Origin: Cycas panzhihuaensis
Lineage: Eukaryota > Cycadophyta
Assembly (NCBI GenBank): GCA_023213395.1
Contig: CM041465.1
Span: 164,679,741-164,743,740, forward strand
Direction of reading: 5' to 3'
DNA: 64,000 nucleotides
Shown: piece by piece, positions 32,113 through 44,015 of the stretch
Layout of the letters: each line of letters starts with the position of its first letter
Numbering within the stretch: position 1 is the first letter of the stretch
Notes under the pieces: model-generated
Told to the model about the DNA's origin: nothing
Database searches by the model: none
What the model saw: only the letters and a program-made list of their open reading frames with translations
Made by a program: the position numbers and the translations under genes

Positions 32113-32909
32113 ATGCCAAGCACTCCGTGGAAAATCAGGAGGCAATGCAAGTGCTCACAAGAAGAAAAAAAGGTATGAAACCCTACATGAGTACCGTTTT
32201 AGGAACGAATGATGTTCCTTGCTGAATTGCTTGATTTTTGGCTTTAAATTTGTATCCCTTTTCTTTTTCAAAAGCTTTAGTCTTCATTGAATTTCTGTTG
32301 GATTCAAAATTTGGCTATCTTCTCCTATTTTTTGCCCTACGTATCGTGCGAAAATGTTTGCAGGTATGTATAATATATGCTTGTGCGTTTGAGATTTTGT
32401 TCTATGCATACCCAATGGCATACTTTTTGGTATGTGTATTTTGGTCATTTTTTCCCTTATTATCTTCCTTGTGTGCCTATTAACATACTTTTTTGATACG
32501 TATAGTGTATTTTGATAGGTACGTACACAAAATACTTGATTCTCTGATGCTTTCTCCTAATTTATTTGTTTTTTCCTTCGATTTTTCTCATGATAATACA
32601 TCTTTCTGCCATATTTTGTCATATTGCTTATTTGTATGATATGAGTTATGGTTGTTTTTTTTAGTTTCTTGATTTTTTTGTATTTTTTGTTTACATACCG
32701 AACTGAAATCACGTTTCAACATTGGGCAATCTAATCTGCCTTCAACTTCAAGCAATACGTTATGGTACAACTAGTTGATTCATCTAGTAGGCTAATATAC
32801 CCTAACTGAGATAGGGTTTCAGCTAGCTATCATTCACTCGAGTTAGTAATAGGGATCCATCAATCTCGCGGAGTTGTACTTAACCATTTTCGAATAACTT
32901 TTCAGTGAT
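32113..32909 (-). pseudogene. Gypsy-4 integrase C-terminus and start of 3' region
   Basis: This island lies between the two Copia insertions. On the minus strand the first 120 bases give ITEKLFENG and LREIDGSLL, then a LKPYL-like ending, the C-terminal tail of a gypsy integrase; it joins the part ending at 40378. The rest, to 32113, is AT-rich with short open frames (a 60-residue one at 32770-32588) and should be the 5' part of the extra 3' region, but no motif is clear. Confidence 0.6.
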
Positions 32910-32914
32910 GTATG

Positions 32915-33491
32915 TGTGGAAAATGGGCATTAGGCCACATTAGTTCCCAAGATCATAAGTACAAGCATAATACTGAAAATGCATGAAAGCATGAAAGCAT
33001 GAAGAGCATAAAGATAAATAGGAGCAAGAGAAAATGATACCCAATATGTGGAGTTGGAATTGGTCCAACCTCCCAAGAAGAAACAGCTTGATTAGCAAAC
33101 TGATAGCATCACAATACAGCTCCAACTCTCCTTATGAGACAATGAGGAGAGGTCTCATTATATAGAGTGAAATGAGAGACCTAAGGCCTTGGATGTTTGA
33201 CAAGTGTCAAACATCCAAGATACATGACTTGGATCATGAGCAAAAGTGCTTGGATCCTCACCTAAGGCCTTGGATGTTTGACAAGTGTCAAACATCCAAG
33301 ATACATCACTTGGATTACTCAAAAGGTGCATGAGGGTCCATTGACCCTTTAGTGACAACGTTGTGTCACTAGAAAGAATGTGGGTGTGCACTTTATCACT
33401 TAAGTGATAAGTCACCCCTAAAGTATAAAGCGCATATATTACATGAAAAATAAAAATACATTCACTTAACATTTAAACATAAGGTTTAACA
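32915..33491 (-). repeat. Copia-6 3' LTR
   Basis: Plus-strand start TGTGGAAAATGGGCATTAGG, end CATAAGGTTTAACA, then CCCCC (polypurine tract). It contains two copies of the 14-bp-arm hairpin, at about 33189-33220 and 33269-33300, separated by TACATGACTTGGATCATGAG and further spacer. Confidence 0.95.
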
Positions 33492-33503
33492 CCCCCTTAT
33501 CGC

Positions 33504-35334
33504 TTATAATGTTAAGCCTGACACCAAGACCATCTCGAATTTTACAAATTTGTCTCTACCAAGTGGCTTGGTAAAGATATCCGTCTGTTCCTCCGTTGGT
33601 CGATATTGAAGTGTGATCTCACCACTGTGTACATGCTCCCTGATGAAATGGTGGTGAACTTCAATATGCTTGGTTCGTGCGTGGAAAACAGGATTCTTAG
33701 TTAGCTTGAGGACACTCTGATTGTCACAATAAAGGCCGGTTAAACTGCTGAAATCCAAGCTCACCAAGAATCCGTCGAAGCCAGATAGCCTCACAAGTAC
33801 TGACCGCAGCCTTTGTATTCGATTCTGGAGGACAAGGTAACATTTGGTTGCTTCTTGCAACTCCATGAAACAGTTGCTGAACCAAGGGTAAAACAGTAAC
33901 CCGAGGTAGATCTCCTGCTATCCTGGCATCCTGCCTAATCGTAATCGAGAACCCTCCAAAGTGAAGTTCTCCTTATGTATATACTCAAGTCCAAGTCGCA
34001 ATGTTCCTTTGATATACTTGAGTATGCGTCTTGCCGCATTCCAAGGTATCCGATTGGGTTGAGACATGTAACGTGAGCAAATCCCAACAAAGAATGAAAT
34101 ATCCTAGAGTGTTGGTGAGATAAATGAGACTCCCAATCAACCGCCGGTAAAGTGTGGGATCTGGCCGTGCGACTTCCTCATTGAGAGAAAGCTTGGTGCC
34201 GTTCTCCATGGGTGTAGGCGCCGTCTTGCGATCGTGCATCCCGAATCTCGCAAGATATCCCAAGAATATTTTGCTTGGGAAATGAAGATATAGCCCGGTC
34301 CGCCATACCTCAAAGCCTAGAAAGTAATGGAGAAGTCCAAGATCACCATCTCAAAACTTCTCTTCAAATCATTCGAGAACATTGATGAGCTTAGTGTCAT
34401 CACCCGTGATCACTAAGTCATCTACATACAAGGCAATATAAATGACATGGTGATGTTCATGTTTGATGTACAAGTTTGGATCAGATGTGGATCGATGAAA
34501 CCCATGTCTCAAAAAGTAATCATCAATCTTTGAGTACCATGCTCTTGGAGCTTGTTTCAAGCCATACAAAGCCTTCTTGAGGCGACATACTAAATGCTCC
34601 TTGCCTTGTTCCTTGTAACCAGGAGGTTGCTCCAAGTATACCTCCTCTTGAAGATCGCTGAGGAAGGCGCTCTTCACGTCCATCCGATATCGACCCATTT
34701 GCATTGTGCGGCTAAGGCCAAGAGAAGTCTCGATGGTGTTCATATTTGCTACAGTGCAAAGGTCTCCTCATAATCAATTCCTTCTTGTTGTTTAAATCCC
34801 TTTGCTACAAGTCTTGCTTTCGTCGCTTGAGTGTCCCATCGAATGGAATTTGGTCTTGTAGACCCATTTACAACCGATTGCCTGTTTGTGTGGAGGCAAT
34901 TCGACCAAGTCCCAAGTACCATTCTTGTGAATGGATTGAATCTCCTCATCCATGGCAGCTTTCCAACTATCACTTTGTGAAGCCTCTGCAAAGGTAGTAA
35001 GCTCATCAATAGAAAGCACTTCAGCCATAAGTGCAAAGTTTGTTTGCTGCCGATTCTTTGATGGACGTTTCCCTTCAATGATATGACCATCCTGTACCGT
35101 TTCAGTGTACCACTTAGGTAATTTATGAAATGATGTGGCATGAACCTCAATATCTTTTGGTCTAAGTGTAGGAGTAACAGAAGATGAAGTGGAAGGTTCA
35201 AGTGGAGCAGATGAAGATGAAGTAGACGGCATCAAGGTGCGGAAGAAGAACATGGTGTGTAAGATTGAGGGAAGGAAGTCCTCAACAATCTTTTTCCCTT
35301 TGTCAATGGGGGGTTGGATTGGTGCCATATCCAA
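33504..35334 (-). pseudogene. Copia-6 reverse transcriptase and RNase H
   Basis: RT fragments: 35334-34749 (LPKWYTETVQDGHIIEGKR, EVLSIDELTTFAEA, AIGCKWVYKTKFH) and 34743-34369 (YRMDVKSAFL, EEVYLEQPPGYKEQGKEH, LYGLKQAPRAWYSKID, LYVDDLVITGDD with the catalytic box intact). RNase H fragments: 34263-33985 and 33866-33504 (TGLYCDNQSVLKLTKN, ARTKHIEVHHHFIREHV). Frame breaks are frequent. Those at 33536, 34691, 34821 and 34840 each sit on a CG that is CTG in the family and are repaired by one base. Confidence 0.88.
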
Positions 35335-35454
35335 CTCTTTTTATCATCCTCAATAAAGATTACATCTCTTGAGAGATGCATTTTTCTCCCAATCGGATCA
35401 TACAACTTGTAGGCTTTGCTATGGATTGCATATCCTACAAAGATGCATTTTAGG

Positions 35455-36393
35455 CTATGTTTGTCCAACTTTGTTCTTTGTTGATCCGGTATGTGCATAT
35501 ATGCAAGACATCCGAATGTCCTCAAATGGTCGATAGTTGGCTTCTTTCCGCACTATGCCTCCTCGTGTGTGATATTGGTGATCATTGCTTGTAGGACTTC
35601 GATTGGCCACATAGGCAAGTATGAAATGCTTCGCCCAAGAAGCTCTTGGAAGCCTGCTTTGCATGCATCATTGTTCGGCTTTATTAGCCAACGTTCTATT
35701 CATCCTCCTGAGACTCCATTTCTTTGAGGAGTATGAGGAGTCGTGAGTTGTCTCCAATCCCATTATCCTTGCAAAATTGGTTGAATTCATTTGAAGTGAA
35801 TTCACCTCCATTATCTCGACGAATGTGCCAATTGAGTAGCCGATTCATTTTCTACTTCCGCCTTGAACTCTTTGAACTTGGAGAAGGCTTCGATTTATGC
35901 TTTAGGAAGTAGACCCACTTTGTGAGAGAAGTCATCAATAAAAGATATGTAGTACACCGCTCCTCCAAAGGATTGGTCGGACATGGGTCCACACAAGTCC
36001 GAGTGAACTAATTGCAAAGGATAAGATGCACGCCATGCTTTGCCTTTAGGAAAAGGCAACCTATGTTGTGTCCCCATTATGCAAGCTTCGCAAAGACATT
36101 TTGAACCATACATCTTTGGAAGCCCATACACCATGCGCTTGTATGTCATCTGCTTGATTGTCTAGGCTTAAATGTCCTAGACGTTGATGCCATAATCGAA
36201 TTTTTGACAAAGATGTGGAACCGTAGTAAGCGTAATCAAGAGTAATATTATTGGCATCCAACTTGTAAAGACCTTGATCCTCGTGGGCTACACAATCGAT
36301 CATCTTTGTCACGAATGATACATTTCCCATTTTAAATAGTATGCTCAAGTGTTGCTTGTTCATCCGGCTAACAGAGCAGCGATTCTTCTCCAT
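35455..36393 (-). pseudogene. Copia-6 integrase
   Basis: The zinc domain reads LWHQRLGHLSLDN and CLCEACIMGTQHRLPFPKGK. The core starts with LVHSDLCGPMSDQSFGGAVY. The second and third catalytic positions (about 35815 and 35700) lie in frameshifted sequence. The C-terminal part reads MRTFGCLAYMHIPDQQRTKL (35525). The breaks are small indels. The start overlaps the end of the protease region (EDQGLYKLDANNITLDYAYY). Confidence 0.85.
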
Positions 36394-36660
36394 AGAAGGG
36401 ATGAAGTAGGCATCATGTTGGGAAATGATGAGGAAGGATTTTAGGAGAATGAAAAGGAGCTATGGTGCCTATTCCCGAAACCTCAACTGATTCAGCATTT
36501 CCAAAGGTCACTGATTGACCTTTGCCTTCCTTGATGTTGGTGAGGAGCTCTTCACTTCCAGTCATGTGTTGTGAAGCTCCTGAATCGACAATCCAAGTGT
36601 TGTCAATGTTGGATGATTGGTATGCACAAAATAGTTTGTCATCATTGGCAAACTGATTAT
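36394..36660 (-). pseudogene. Copia-6 protease region
   Basis: In broken frames the minus strand matches the Copia-5 protease, including the D-S-G active site region (about 36590-36560) and HMTGSEELLTNIKEGKGQS (about 36570-36515). Confidence 0.75.
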
Positions 36661-37600
36661 AATGGCGTTGGTAGCCACTTCTTTAACCCTCCTTGTGGAC
36701 CTCCTCGATAGGCACCTCGATTTGGTCGAGGAAACCGCCGATTTGATCTTTGGAATCTTTGTTGAAATTGTTGTCGTAGCCGTTGTCTTTGACCGTGGTC
36801 ATTGCCTTTGAAAATCCGCTTGTTTCTTTTTGCACTCAGGTGCAATGTGGCCAAGTTTGCCACAATAATGGCAAACGACATTGGACTTGGAAGATCCAAT
36901 GTTCATATTTCCAAACTGCTTTGTGAATGCAGGTTTGGATTTTTGAGATGTCTTTGCCCTTGCTGTGAAAGCACCTGTTGTAGATGGTTCTTCATTATCC
37001 TTAGCATAGATTTGTTCTTCTTGAAGCAATAAGCTTTCAAGTTGATTGAATGTCATCCCTCTTAGTGAACCATCTCGTGTAGTTGATGATATAAAGCCAT
37101 TGTAGTCCTTTGGCAATGCTTTTGTGATGGAGGCTATGATTTCATCTCTAGTAGCTGGACTACCTAAAGTAGTTAATTCATTACAAACCTCCTTAATAGA
37201 GGACATGAATGCCGACATTGGCTTTACAAATTTGATGGAGTACAATTTAGCTTTTATCATCAAAATGCGAGCTTCATCTCGCTTTCATACAAAGAGGACA
37301 AGGTGTCCCATGCTTCTTTAGAAGATAGTGCGTAAGAAATATTTTGGTCTACATGTATGTCCACAACCATACGAATGAAAGCCAAAGCAATTTCGCCTTT
37401 GGCCTCCCATGCAAAGAACGAGTTGAACATCCACAGTGATTGATTATCATTAACCATAAGTGCAGATTGGGGATTCTTCCGTAAACATATCCCCGTAACT
37501 CATTCATTATCAAGAGATTTTTGTGATTCTTTTCCATTCTTGATAATTTGATTGCCCCATAGCCTTATGGTACAAGCATTAAGCATATTTATGGCGACCA
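36661..37600 (-). pseudogene. Copia-6 gag
   Basis: MLNACTI start near 37590. Capsid parts at 37457-37260 and 37263-36799 (ELTTLGSPATRDEIIASITK, LLLQEEQIYAKDN) and the knuckle CHYCGKLGHIAPEC (about 36870). A glutamine/arginine-rich tail follows, near 36780-36690. The junction between the two capsid parts, at 37280, is one of the CAG-to-CG sites. Confidence 0.88.
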
Positions 37601-39164
37601 TCTTTCCACTTGAGTAACACTTGAAGCTAGCAGATAACTTGGAGACTTCAAAAGCTTCGTCGCTAAGACCCACCTTCAAACAACACCACTCACCCGATCT
37701 TACAAGAAGATCCAACAACCGATGGGGTGAAGAGAGGTGGAGGACTCGCTAATGAGGTGGAGGACCAAGTTAAATCTAGGACAAGGCGGTAGGGTTGATC
37801 CGCATGGACGCACCATGCTTTCCCCGGGATTCATGTACAATAACACCCTTTTCGAACCTCCTTTCCTCAAGCAACCTTAATTGTCGTGGCACCGACTGCA
37901 TTTGGCCGGTTGGTCCCCTAGGGAATGCACCAAGCTTAAGGTTAATTCAGAGGCAAGGTTTGAACCTTTTCGAGCCTCTCCAATGATTTTAAGTTCACTT
38001 TTAAACAAGTGTAAGTGAATCTTCTTACTTGGATATTTTTATGCCTTTTGGCTTACAAATAATGAGCACAAAACAAATTTCAAGTGCTTTAGATCCAAGT
38101 GAGGTGCTTGAGTACAATGATAAAGTACTTTGAGTACTTAAAAAAGATGTAAGGAACCTTTGATGACAAAGAAAAGAGGGTTCCTTTTAACCTCCAAAAT
38201 CGATGAAATGATGAAATGTACTCAAGAAATTGCTCCAAAGTCCAACACAAACTCCACATCGCATTTGTTGAGACTCAAAAGGTCTCAACAATCCAACAAG
38301 AAAATGTGATTTTATTAATTTTCACAATGAGCCTTCTCTTTGAACTCAAGAAGGTCAAGGTCACCATGCAAGGTGCCAAAATCGAGTTAGGTGGTAATTT
38401 TTCACCTTTACAATGAAAATATTCTTCTTGATCACAATAATTAAGCCCAATGATGCTTTAATAGCATGAAAGTGTGAAAAAAGCTTAAAACAAGAAGTAC
38501 ACAAGTACTTTGTGAATCAAGAGTGCCAATGTAAAAAAAACTTTAAGTAGGCTCAAATATAAAGACTTAAAGTCTTTTAAAACTTTCCCCTTAAGAAAAT
38601 TAAAAAATCTCTTAAAAACTTCAAAAGAGAATTCTCATGAGCATAAAATATGCAAGAAAAAGGAGATTGATGTTTAACCGAAATGGCACTAAATGAGAAT
38701 ACAAACAATGAGTTGGCGCCTTGATCAAATGCCGAAATGGCCGTGAGGAGATGAGTCGCGCTGAATGCCGAAATGGAATTTGAACCGAGTGCCGATTGAT
38801 CGAGTGATTTGGCAAAGGTTCTGATCGCTATCAATGCCGAAATGGAATGAATGCCGAGCCGAGCCGAAGTGAGCCGATGTAGCTCAGAGCCGAGTCACCG
38901 CCGAGATGGCGCTGTGCCGGATCGTGATGAGCCGGCAGAAACTTGAGGATCAGGCCGAGTTAATGCTCGCGAATGAAGAAAGAATGAGCCGAATTAACAG
39001 AGGATCATTGACCGGGCAGAAGGATACCAATGCTTAGTGACAAGTGATGTCAGCCGAATGACAACAGACAAAGGAGTGATCGATGCCGGATCGTGAGCTC
39101 AATGAGTCGACATCGCACTTAATGCCGAGTTGGCGATACCAAGCCGAGCCGGATCGCTAGATGT

Positions 39165-39380
39165 TGACACCGGATGAGTAATGACAAATGGACAGTAGTA
39201 AGAGTAATGACACCGGATGTAGTAAGAGTAATGACAAATGGATGTAGTAATGACAATCGACAGTAATGACAATGGACAGAGTAATGACAACCGGATGTAG
39301 TAAGAGTAATGACAACCGGATGTAGTAATGAGTAATGACACCGGATGTAGTAATGACACCGACAGAGTAATGACAACCGA
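39165..39380. repeat. GTAATGACA tandem array in Copia-6 leader
   Basis: About ten imperfect units such as GAGTAATGACACCGGATGTA and GAGTAATGACAATGGACA. Open frames on the minus strand across it are repeat artefacts. Confidence 0.88.
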
Positions 39381-39735
39381 ATATTGCCGAGTTGGCGTAC
39401 CAACAAAGCCGAAATGACAGAGCACTTAATGTTGAGTTGGCGATACAAAGTGCTAGAATATTGCCGAGTTGGCGTACCAACAAAGTGTCGAATATTGCCG
39501 AGTTGGCAGCCAATCAGAGGCCGAGTTGGCGCCAATCAGAGGCCGATTTGGCGCCTTTTCAGGCCGATTTGGCGCCCAACTGCAGTGCTGATTTGGCACT
39601 TATGAGTGCCGATTTGGCGCTGAATGTGTGCCGATTTGGCACCTTATGAGTGCCGATTTGGCAAATTAATGTGCCGATTTGGCAGCCTTGGCCGAGTTGA
39701 GCTTCCTTCCGCCGATGAGGAATGCCGACTTGGCG
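39380..39735. repeat. GCCGA(G/T)TTGGC tandem array in Copia-6 leader
   Basis: Many units of ATATTGCCGAGTTGGCG or AGTGCCGATTTGGC with variable spacers. Two units can pair imperfectly (GCCGA...TTGGC). Confidence 0.85.
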
Positions 39736-39791
39736 CCCTCCAAACAACAAATGACAGAGATAAAAGAATGTTGCTTAAACAGAGACCTTAA

Positions 39792-39803
39792 GGCTCGATA
39801 CCA
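39792..39803 (-). other. Copia-6 primer binding site with one base missing
   Basis: The minus strand reads TGGTATCGAGCC where the other three initiator Met sites in the window read TGGTATCAGAGC. The A of CAG is missing. Confidence 0.85.
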
Positions 39804-39805
39804 AA

Positions 39806-40372
39806 TGTGGAAAATGGGCATTAGGCCACATTAGTTCCCAAGATCATAAGTACAAGCATAATCGAAAATGCATGAAAGCATGAAGAGCATAAAGATAAAT
39901 AGGAGCAAGAGAAAATGATACCCAATATGTGGAGTTGGAATTGGTCCAACCTCCCAAGAAGAAACAAATTTTGATTAGCAAACCGATAGCATCACAATAC
40001 AGCCCAACTCTCCTTATGAGACAATGAGGAGAGGTCTCATTATATAGAGTGAAATGAGAGACCTAAGGCCTTGGATGTCTGACAAGTGTCAAACATCCAA
40101 GATACATGACTTGGATCATGAGCAAAAGTGCTTGGATCCTCACCTAAGGCCTTGGATGTTTGACAAGTGTCAAACATCCAAGATACATCACTTGGATTAC
40201 TCAAAAGGTGCATGAGGGTCCATTGATCTTTAGTGACAACGTTGTGTCACTAGAAAGAATGTGGGTGTGCACTTTATCACTTAAGTGATAAGTCACCCCT
40301 AAAGTATAAAGTGCATATATTACATGAAAAATAAAAATACATTCACTTAACATTTAAACATAAGGTTTAACA
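39806..40372 (-). repeat. Copia-6 5' LTR
   Basis: Same start and end as the other copy. Differences include CTG changed to CCG (39983-39985) and ACTG to CG near 39863. Confidence 0.95.
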
Positions 40373-40377
40373 ATATG

Positions 40378-41488
40378 GTCCCAACCATCGCATTTTCAAT
40401 TTCTCGAGTGTGTTTTAAACTTGTTGTCATATAGTAGTACTTGATCACCTTCTTTAAATTGTGGCATTCATAGATAACGGTCGTGCCATGCTTTTTGTCG
40501 TGTTTTCTCTATTTGTTGTAACCATTTAACGGTCGTGCCATGCTTTTTGTCGTGTTTTCTCTATTTCTTGTAACCATTTAGCCATGTGCCTTGTTTCCTC
40601 TAATCGTATCAACTCCTTCAACCTCTTCCATAAGGAGTGGAAGTTATCCAGTCAACACTGCATAGCTACCCTCAAGCTTGGAATTTCGAATTCGATTGGG
40701 AGGATGGCTTCAATTCCATACACTAGCTGAAATGGCATTTGTATCTCTTATATGTTGTTCTGAATGCCCATAATACTGAGGGTAATTTTTTAGCCCAATT
40801 TGATCTTTCTACGTCACAAATTTTCCATAGACAGTTTTCTATGATTTGTTAGAGCTTTCTGCCTATCCATTGGCTCTTGGGTAGTATAGCATAGATTTTC
40901 GATGATTGATCATGAAGGTTGATGTTACTATTTCTATGGTTCGATTTAAGAATGAGCTCCTTGGTCACTTACAATTTCTAATGGACAATCGAAGCATGTT
41001 ATAATTACTTCGTATAAGAATCAAGTTGTGCTCTCTGAATCAACTTTTGTGAATGACTATGCTTCTACCCATTTCGTCATATAATTTGTTGCTACAAGAA
41101 TAAAGCGGGCTTGGGAACGCTAGGTGGCTAGTTTGATCGGTCCAACGAAGTCAAATCCCCATTTTTCAAATGGTGCGAAAGGTAGAATAGGGTGGAATGG
41201 TTAGAAATCTTGTCGATTCAGTTTCCCCACCCTCTGGCAATAGTCACATTTTTGTATCCATCTTTTCACATCTTCGAACATTGATGGCCACCAGAATCCA
41301 GATGTTAACACTTTCCTCCATGTTGCCATTTTTCCCATATGGCCTCCCGCTATTCCCTCATGTGCTTGAGTCATGATCTAATTAATTTCATGTGGTTTTA
41401 CACATCGTCATAGTACCTCATCTAGCCCTAATTTATATAATTCTCCATTAATTAATTGATAAGATTCAGCTTTCCATATGTAATTTCT
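40378..41488 (-). pseudogene. Gypsy-4 integrase, main part
   Basis: Heavily decayed. Recognisable in three frames: a zinc-binding end near 41330-41210 with a CDYCQ-like motif, core fragments near 41160-40930, a PYQLVYG-like block near 40730-40690, and the C-terminal LYDNKFKTHSR near 40440-40400. A 52-bp tandem duplication (40477-40528 and 40529-40580) disrupts it. The domain continues at 32909 beyond Copia-6. Confidence 0.75.
40477..40580 (-). repeat. 52-bp tandem duplication inside Gypsy-4 integrase
   Basis: Two nearly identical copies of a unit starting ACGGTCGTGCCATGCTTTTT. A local duplication, not a multiple of three, so it also shifts the reading frame. Confidence 0.9.
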
Positions 41489-41999
41489 TTACTCCATTCT
41501 ATCCAACCCTAGTGGTAGTTCACATGTCACCAGATATTTTGGTATTCCCTCATACCATTTTGTTGGAATTGCTTCTACACTGAATAGTGTTGCGTCGGGA
41601 AAATCATCGAGCACATCTATGGCTTTTTCCCCATTGGTAATCCTTGATAATTGGTTTGGTATCACATGAGCTCTCCTTGGTTTCACCATTATTTTAAATG
41701 AGAACTCCTGAAATAACATAAGGCATCTACTGATTCGCCCTTTTATTATAGGTTTATTTACCAAATACATAAGGGCTTGGTGGTCCACAAAGAATATGAA
41801 TGGATTAGACAGTAAGTAATGTCCAAAATTTTGCAATGCATAAACCATTCTAAGTGCTTCTCTTTCTATTGTGGTATAGTTTTTTTCAGCCTTCGTCAAT
41901 TTTTGACTCGCAAAGTAAATAGGATGATCCACCTTGTCATCACTTCACTGGGCCAATACACATCCAACGGCATACTATGATGTGTCAACATGCACATGA
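41489..41999 (-). pseudogene. Gypsy-4 RNase H
   Basis: Open from 41932: MDHPIYFASQKLTKAEKNYT, then EREALRMVYALQNFGHYL, FFVDHQALMYLVNK and RISRCLMLFQEFSFKI, ending before integrase. The upstream catalytic Asp region (about 41995-41940) is in another frame after a stop. It is typical of the Athila/Tat type RNase H that follows RT. Confidence 0.87.
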
Positions 42000-43200
42000 A
42001 AGATTTTTGTCCAATCTGGTAATCTTAATATTGGTGCAGATATAATTGCTTTTTTCAAGGATTCAAAAGCATGTTGCTACTTGATACTCCATTCCCAATC
42101 CATATCCTTTTTCAGCAATTCTTCTAAAGGTCCTAATATACATGTGTACCCTCTGATAAATTTTCTGTAGTATCCTATTAATCCTAGGAATCCTTTCAAC
42201 TGCTTCTTTGTAATTGGTATTGGAAAATACAAGATTGCTAAAACTTTAGCCGAATTTGTCAATAATCCTTCCCTACTCACAATATATCCTAGCAGGCTCC
42301 TAAAAGGCACCAAAAGGATACATTTCTTCGGGTTTAAACATAGCTTACTTTCCTGACATGTTTGTAACATTTCTCTCAAGTTATCCATATGATTTTTCAT
42401 GAATCCATACAACGTCCAATCATCTAGAAAAGCTGACACTTTGTCTCCAATCATTTTGTGAAAAATGTTTATAACAATCCTATGGAATGTGGTTGGGGCA
42501 TTGGTAAGGCCAAAGGGCATTACTTTGTATGCGTATGTTCCCCATTCCATAATAGGGGTTGTTTTTGCTTGATCTTTTGGGGCAATTTGGACCTTGATTG
42601 TATTCACTAAATTCAGTTGTGAAGGAACACATCTCGTTTCTTCCTACAGTTTCCAAAACATCCTCCGCAAATGGTAGTGGAAAGGGATCCTTTTTTGTTA
42701 CTTTGTTAAGTTCTCTATACTCCACACAAACTCATATCTTCCCATTCTTCTTTGGGACTACCACCACTAGACTCACCCAATCACTGTAGTCAATTTCATA
42801 AATATATCCTGCTTCCAACATTTTGTCTAATTCAACTTTGACCTTTCCTTTGTATTTCGAGTTCATACGAGAAGGTCTTTGATTTATTGGTTTGGCTCCC
42901 TCAATAAGATTAATATGATGCATTCCTATTTGAAGAGGAATGCCTTTGATATCTTTGTAGGACCATGCAAAAACATTACGAAATTTTTCAAATAATTGTT
43001 GGGCCTATGCTACAGTCTTGTCATCCCAATAATTCCAAATTCGTATGTTCTTTGGGTTTTCTTTTGTTCCCAAGTTGATTTCAGTTATTTCCACTTTTGT
43101 TACCTCGATGCCTTCTTGTTCATTGACATGATGAGTAGGGGTGTCTTCAATACTTCTTTCATCATACTTAATCTTTGTAAACTCTAGGGGATAGTTGTGG
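42000..43200 (-). pseudogene. Gypsy-4 reverse transcriptase
   Basis: Blocks: HHINLIEGAKPINQRPSRMN, KVELDKMLEAGYIYEIDYSD, VVVPKKNGKI, LNKVTKKDPFPLPF, YAYKVMPFGLTNAPTTF, the catalytic FLDDWTLYG box (about 42425), LNPKKCILLVPF, LLGYIVSREGL and LKGFLGLIGYYRKFIRGYT. Frame changes occur near 42730 and 42600. A poorly conserved linker lies before 42925. The catalytic Asp pair is kept. Confidence 0.9.
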
Positions 43201-43289
43201 TTTTCTTCTTCGTCATCCTCTGATTCCCTACTTTCCTTTTGATGTACTAATGTTGTTGCTTTCTATTTTGTTTTTATACTTAGTTCTCT

Positions 43290-44015
43290 GATTGCCTTGA
43301 GTACTTTGTCAAATTTCTTGTTATTTAATGTATGTGAAATCATTTTTATGAAGGAATTCTTGAGATTACTCCATATGACATCCAAGGTTTGTTATTTCCC
43401 TACAAACTAATTTTTTGCCACTTGGCCTAAGGTATGATAGAAAAGATTATTCCAGGTTTTCCTAGGCAAGATTTAAAATATCCATTCCTGCTTACATCTT
43501 TGGATATGCTTGCTGGGGCAATCTCCTACGTAAAACAATGGAATATTTGATTATTTGGGAGGATCAAATTGAGTTCTCAAGGCAGTTTGTAATTTTTTCT
43601 AATTTTCGAAGGTGGCCTGGTGGGATAAGTACCAATACCATGCAGGTCCTCTCAGTGTCAATACAAAATCTAACTCCCATTAAACTTTATTTATGATTTC
43701 TTCTCCCAGCCAATATTCTATGCAATGTATTAAGTGGGTGGTTCTATATAGTTGTTCTCCATAAAAGTGCTTAACATAATCTCCAATGTATTCCTCGTGA
43801 CTTCTTTCTTCTAGAATAGCAGTTTTGTTTTCTAGACTGGAATCTCTAGGGATACTCTTAGTAGGTTCCTTTTGTTCTTCCTCAAATTCGGCGCCGATGG
43901 TTGAAAAGGACCTTTTGCTGGGTGGGTGTACCTCTAAAGAAGATGAGGAAGGTTTGTTACTTCCTTCCTCGGGCTGAGACAAGGATGGGGAAGGGTGATC
44001 TACCTCAGGACCCAT
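43290..44015 (-). pseudogene. Gypsy-4 second Gag-like domain between protease and RT
   Basis: Begins with a serine-rich start, then YIGDYVKHFYGEQLYRTTHL and HCIEYWLGEE. In a further frame it gives FVLTLRG, WYWYLSHQ, FYVGD, a FYHTLGQVAKN-like block and WSNLKNSFIKM. The same order of blocks is present at 62090-62600 in Gypsy-8. The W..L...F pattern recalls the retrotransposon Gag capsid fold. This is separate from the true gag at 45050-47158. Stops and frameshifts are present. Confidence 0.65.

Larger units (their letters stand above)
37601..39791 (-). other. Copia-6 leader
   Basis: Leader of about 2.2 kb. The gag-side 400 bp matches the Copia-5 leader. The LTR-side part (38700-39750) is unrelated to Copia-5, rich in GCCGA and GGCG, and contains two tandem arrays. 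No gene seen. Confidence 0.75.
32915..40372 (-). mobile_element. Copia-6: Ty1/copia of the Copia-5 family
   Basis: Minus-strand copia inserted in the Gypsy-4 integrase C-terminus. Target duplication is GTATG (32910-32914) against ATATG (40373-40377), one mismatch. LTRs are 577 and 567 bp. Domain order is as in Copia-5, but frames are broken at many points. A large share of the breaks are at CTG/CAG triplets. Primer site, polypurine tract and leader are all recognisable. Confidence 0.94.

Noticed and set aside
36306-36316. A further CAG-to-CG site at 36312 in Copia-6
   Set aside because: The CGT codon there aligns with Arg in Copia-3, so it is probably original and was not counted as evidence.
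39099-39535. Overlapping open frames of 108-138 codons
   Set aside because: They lie in three frames across the GTAATGACA and GCCGAGTTGGC arrays and reflect low complexity, not genes.
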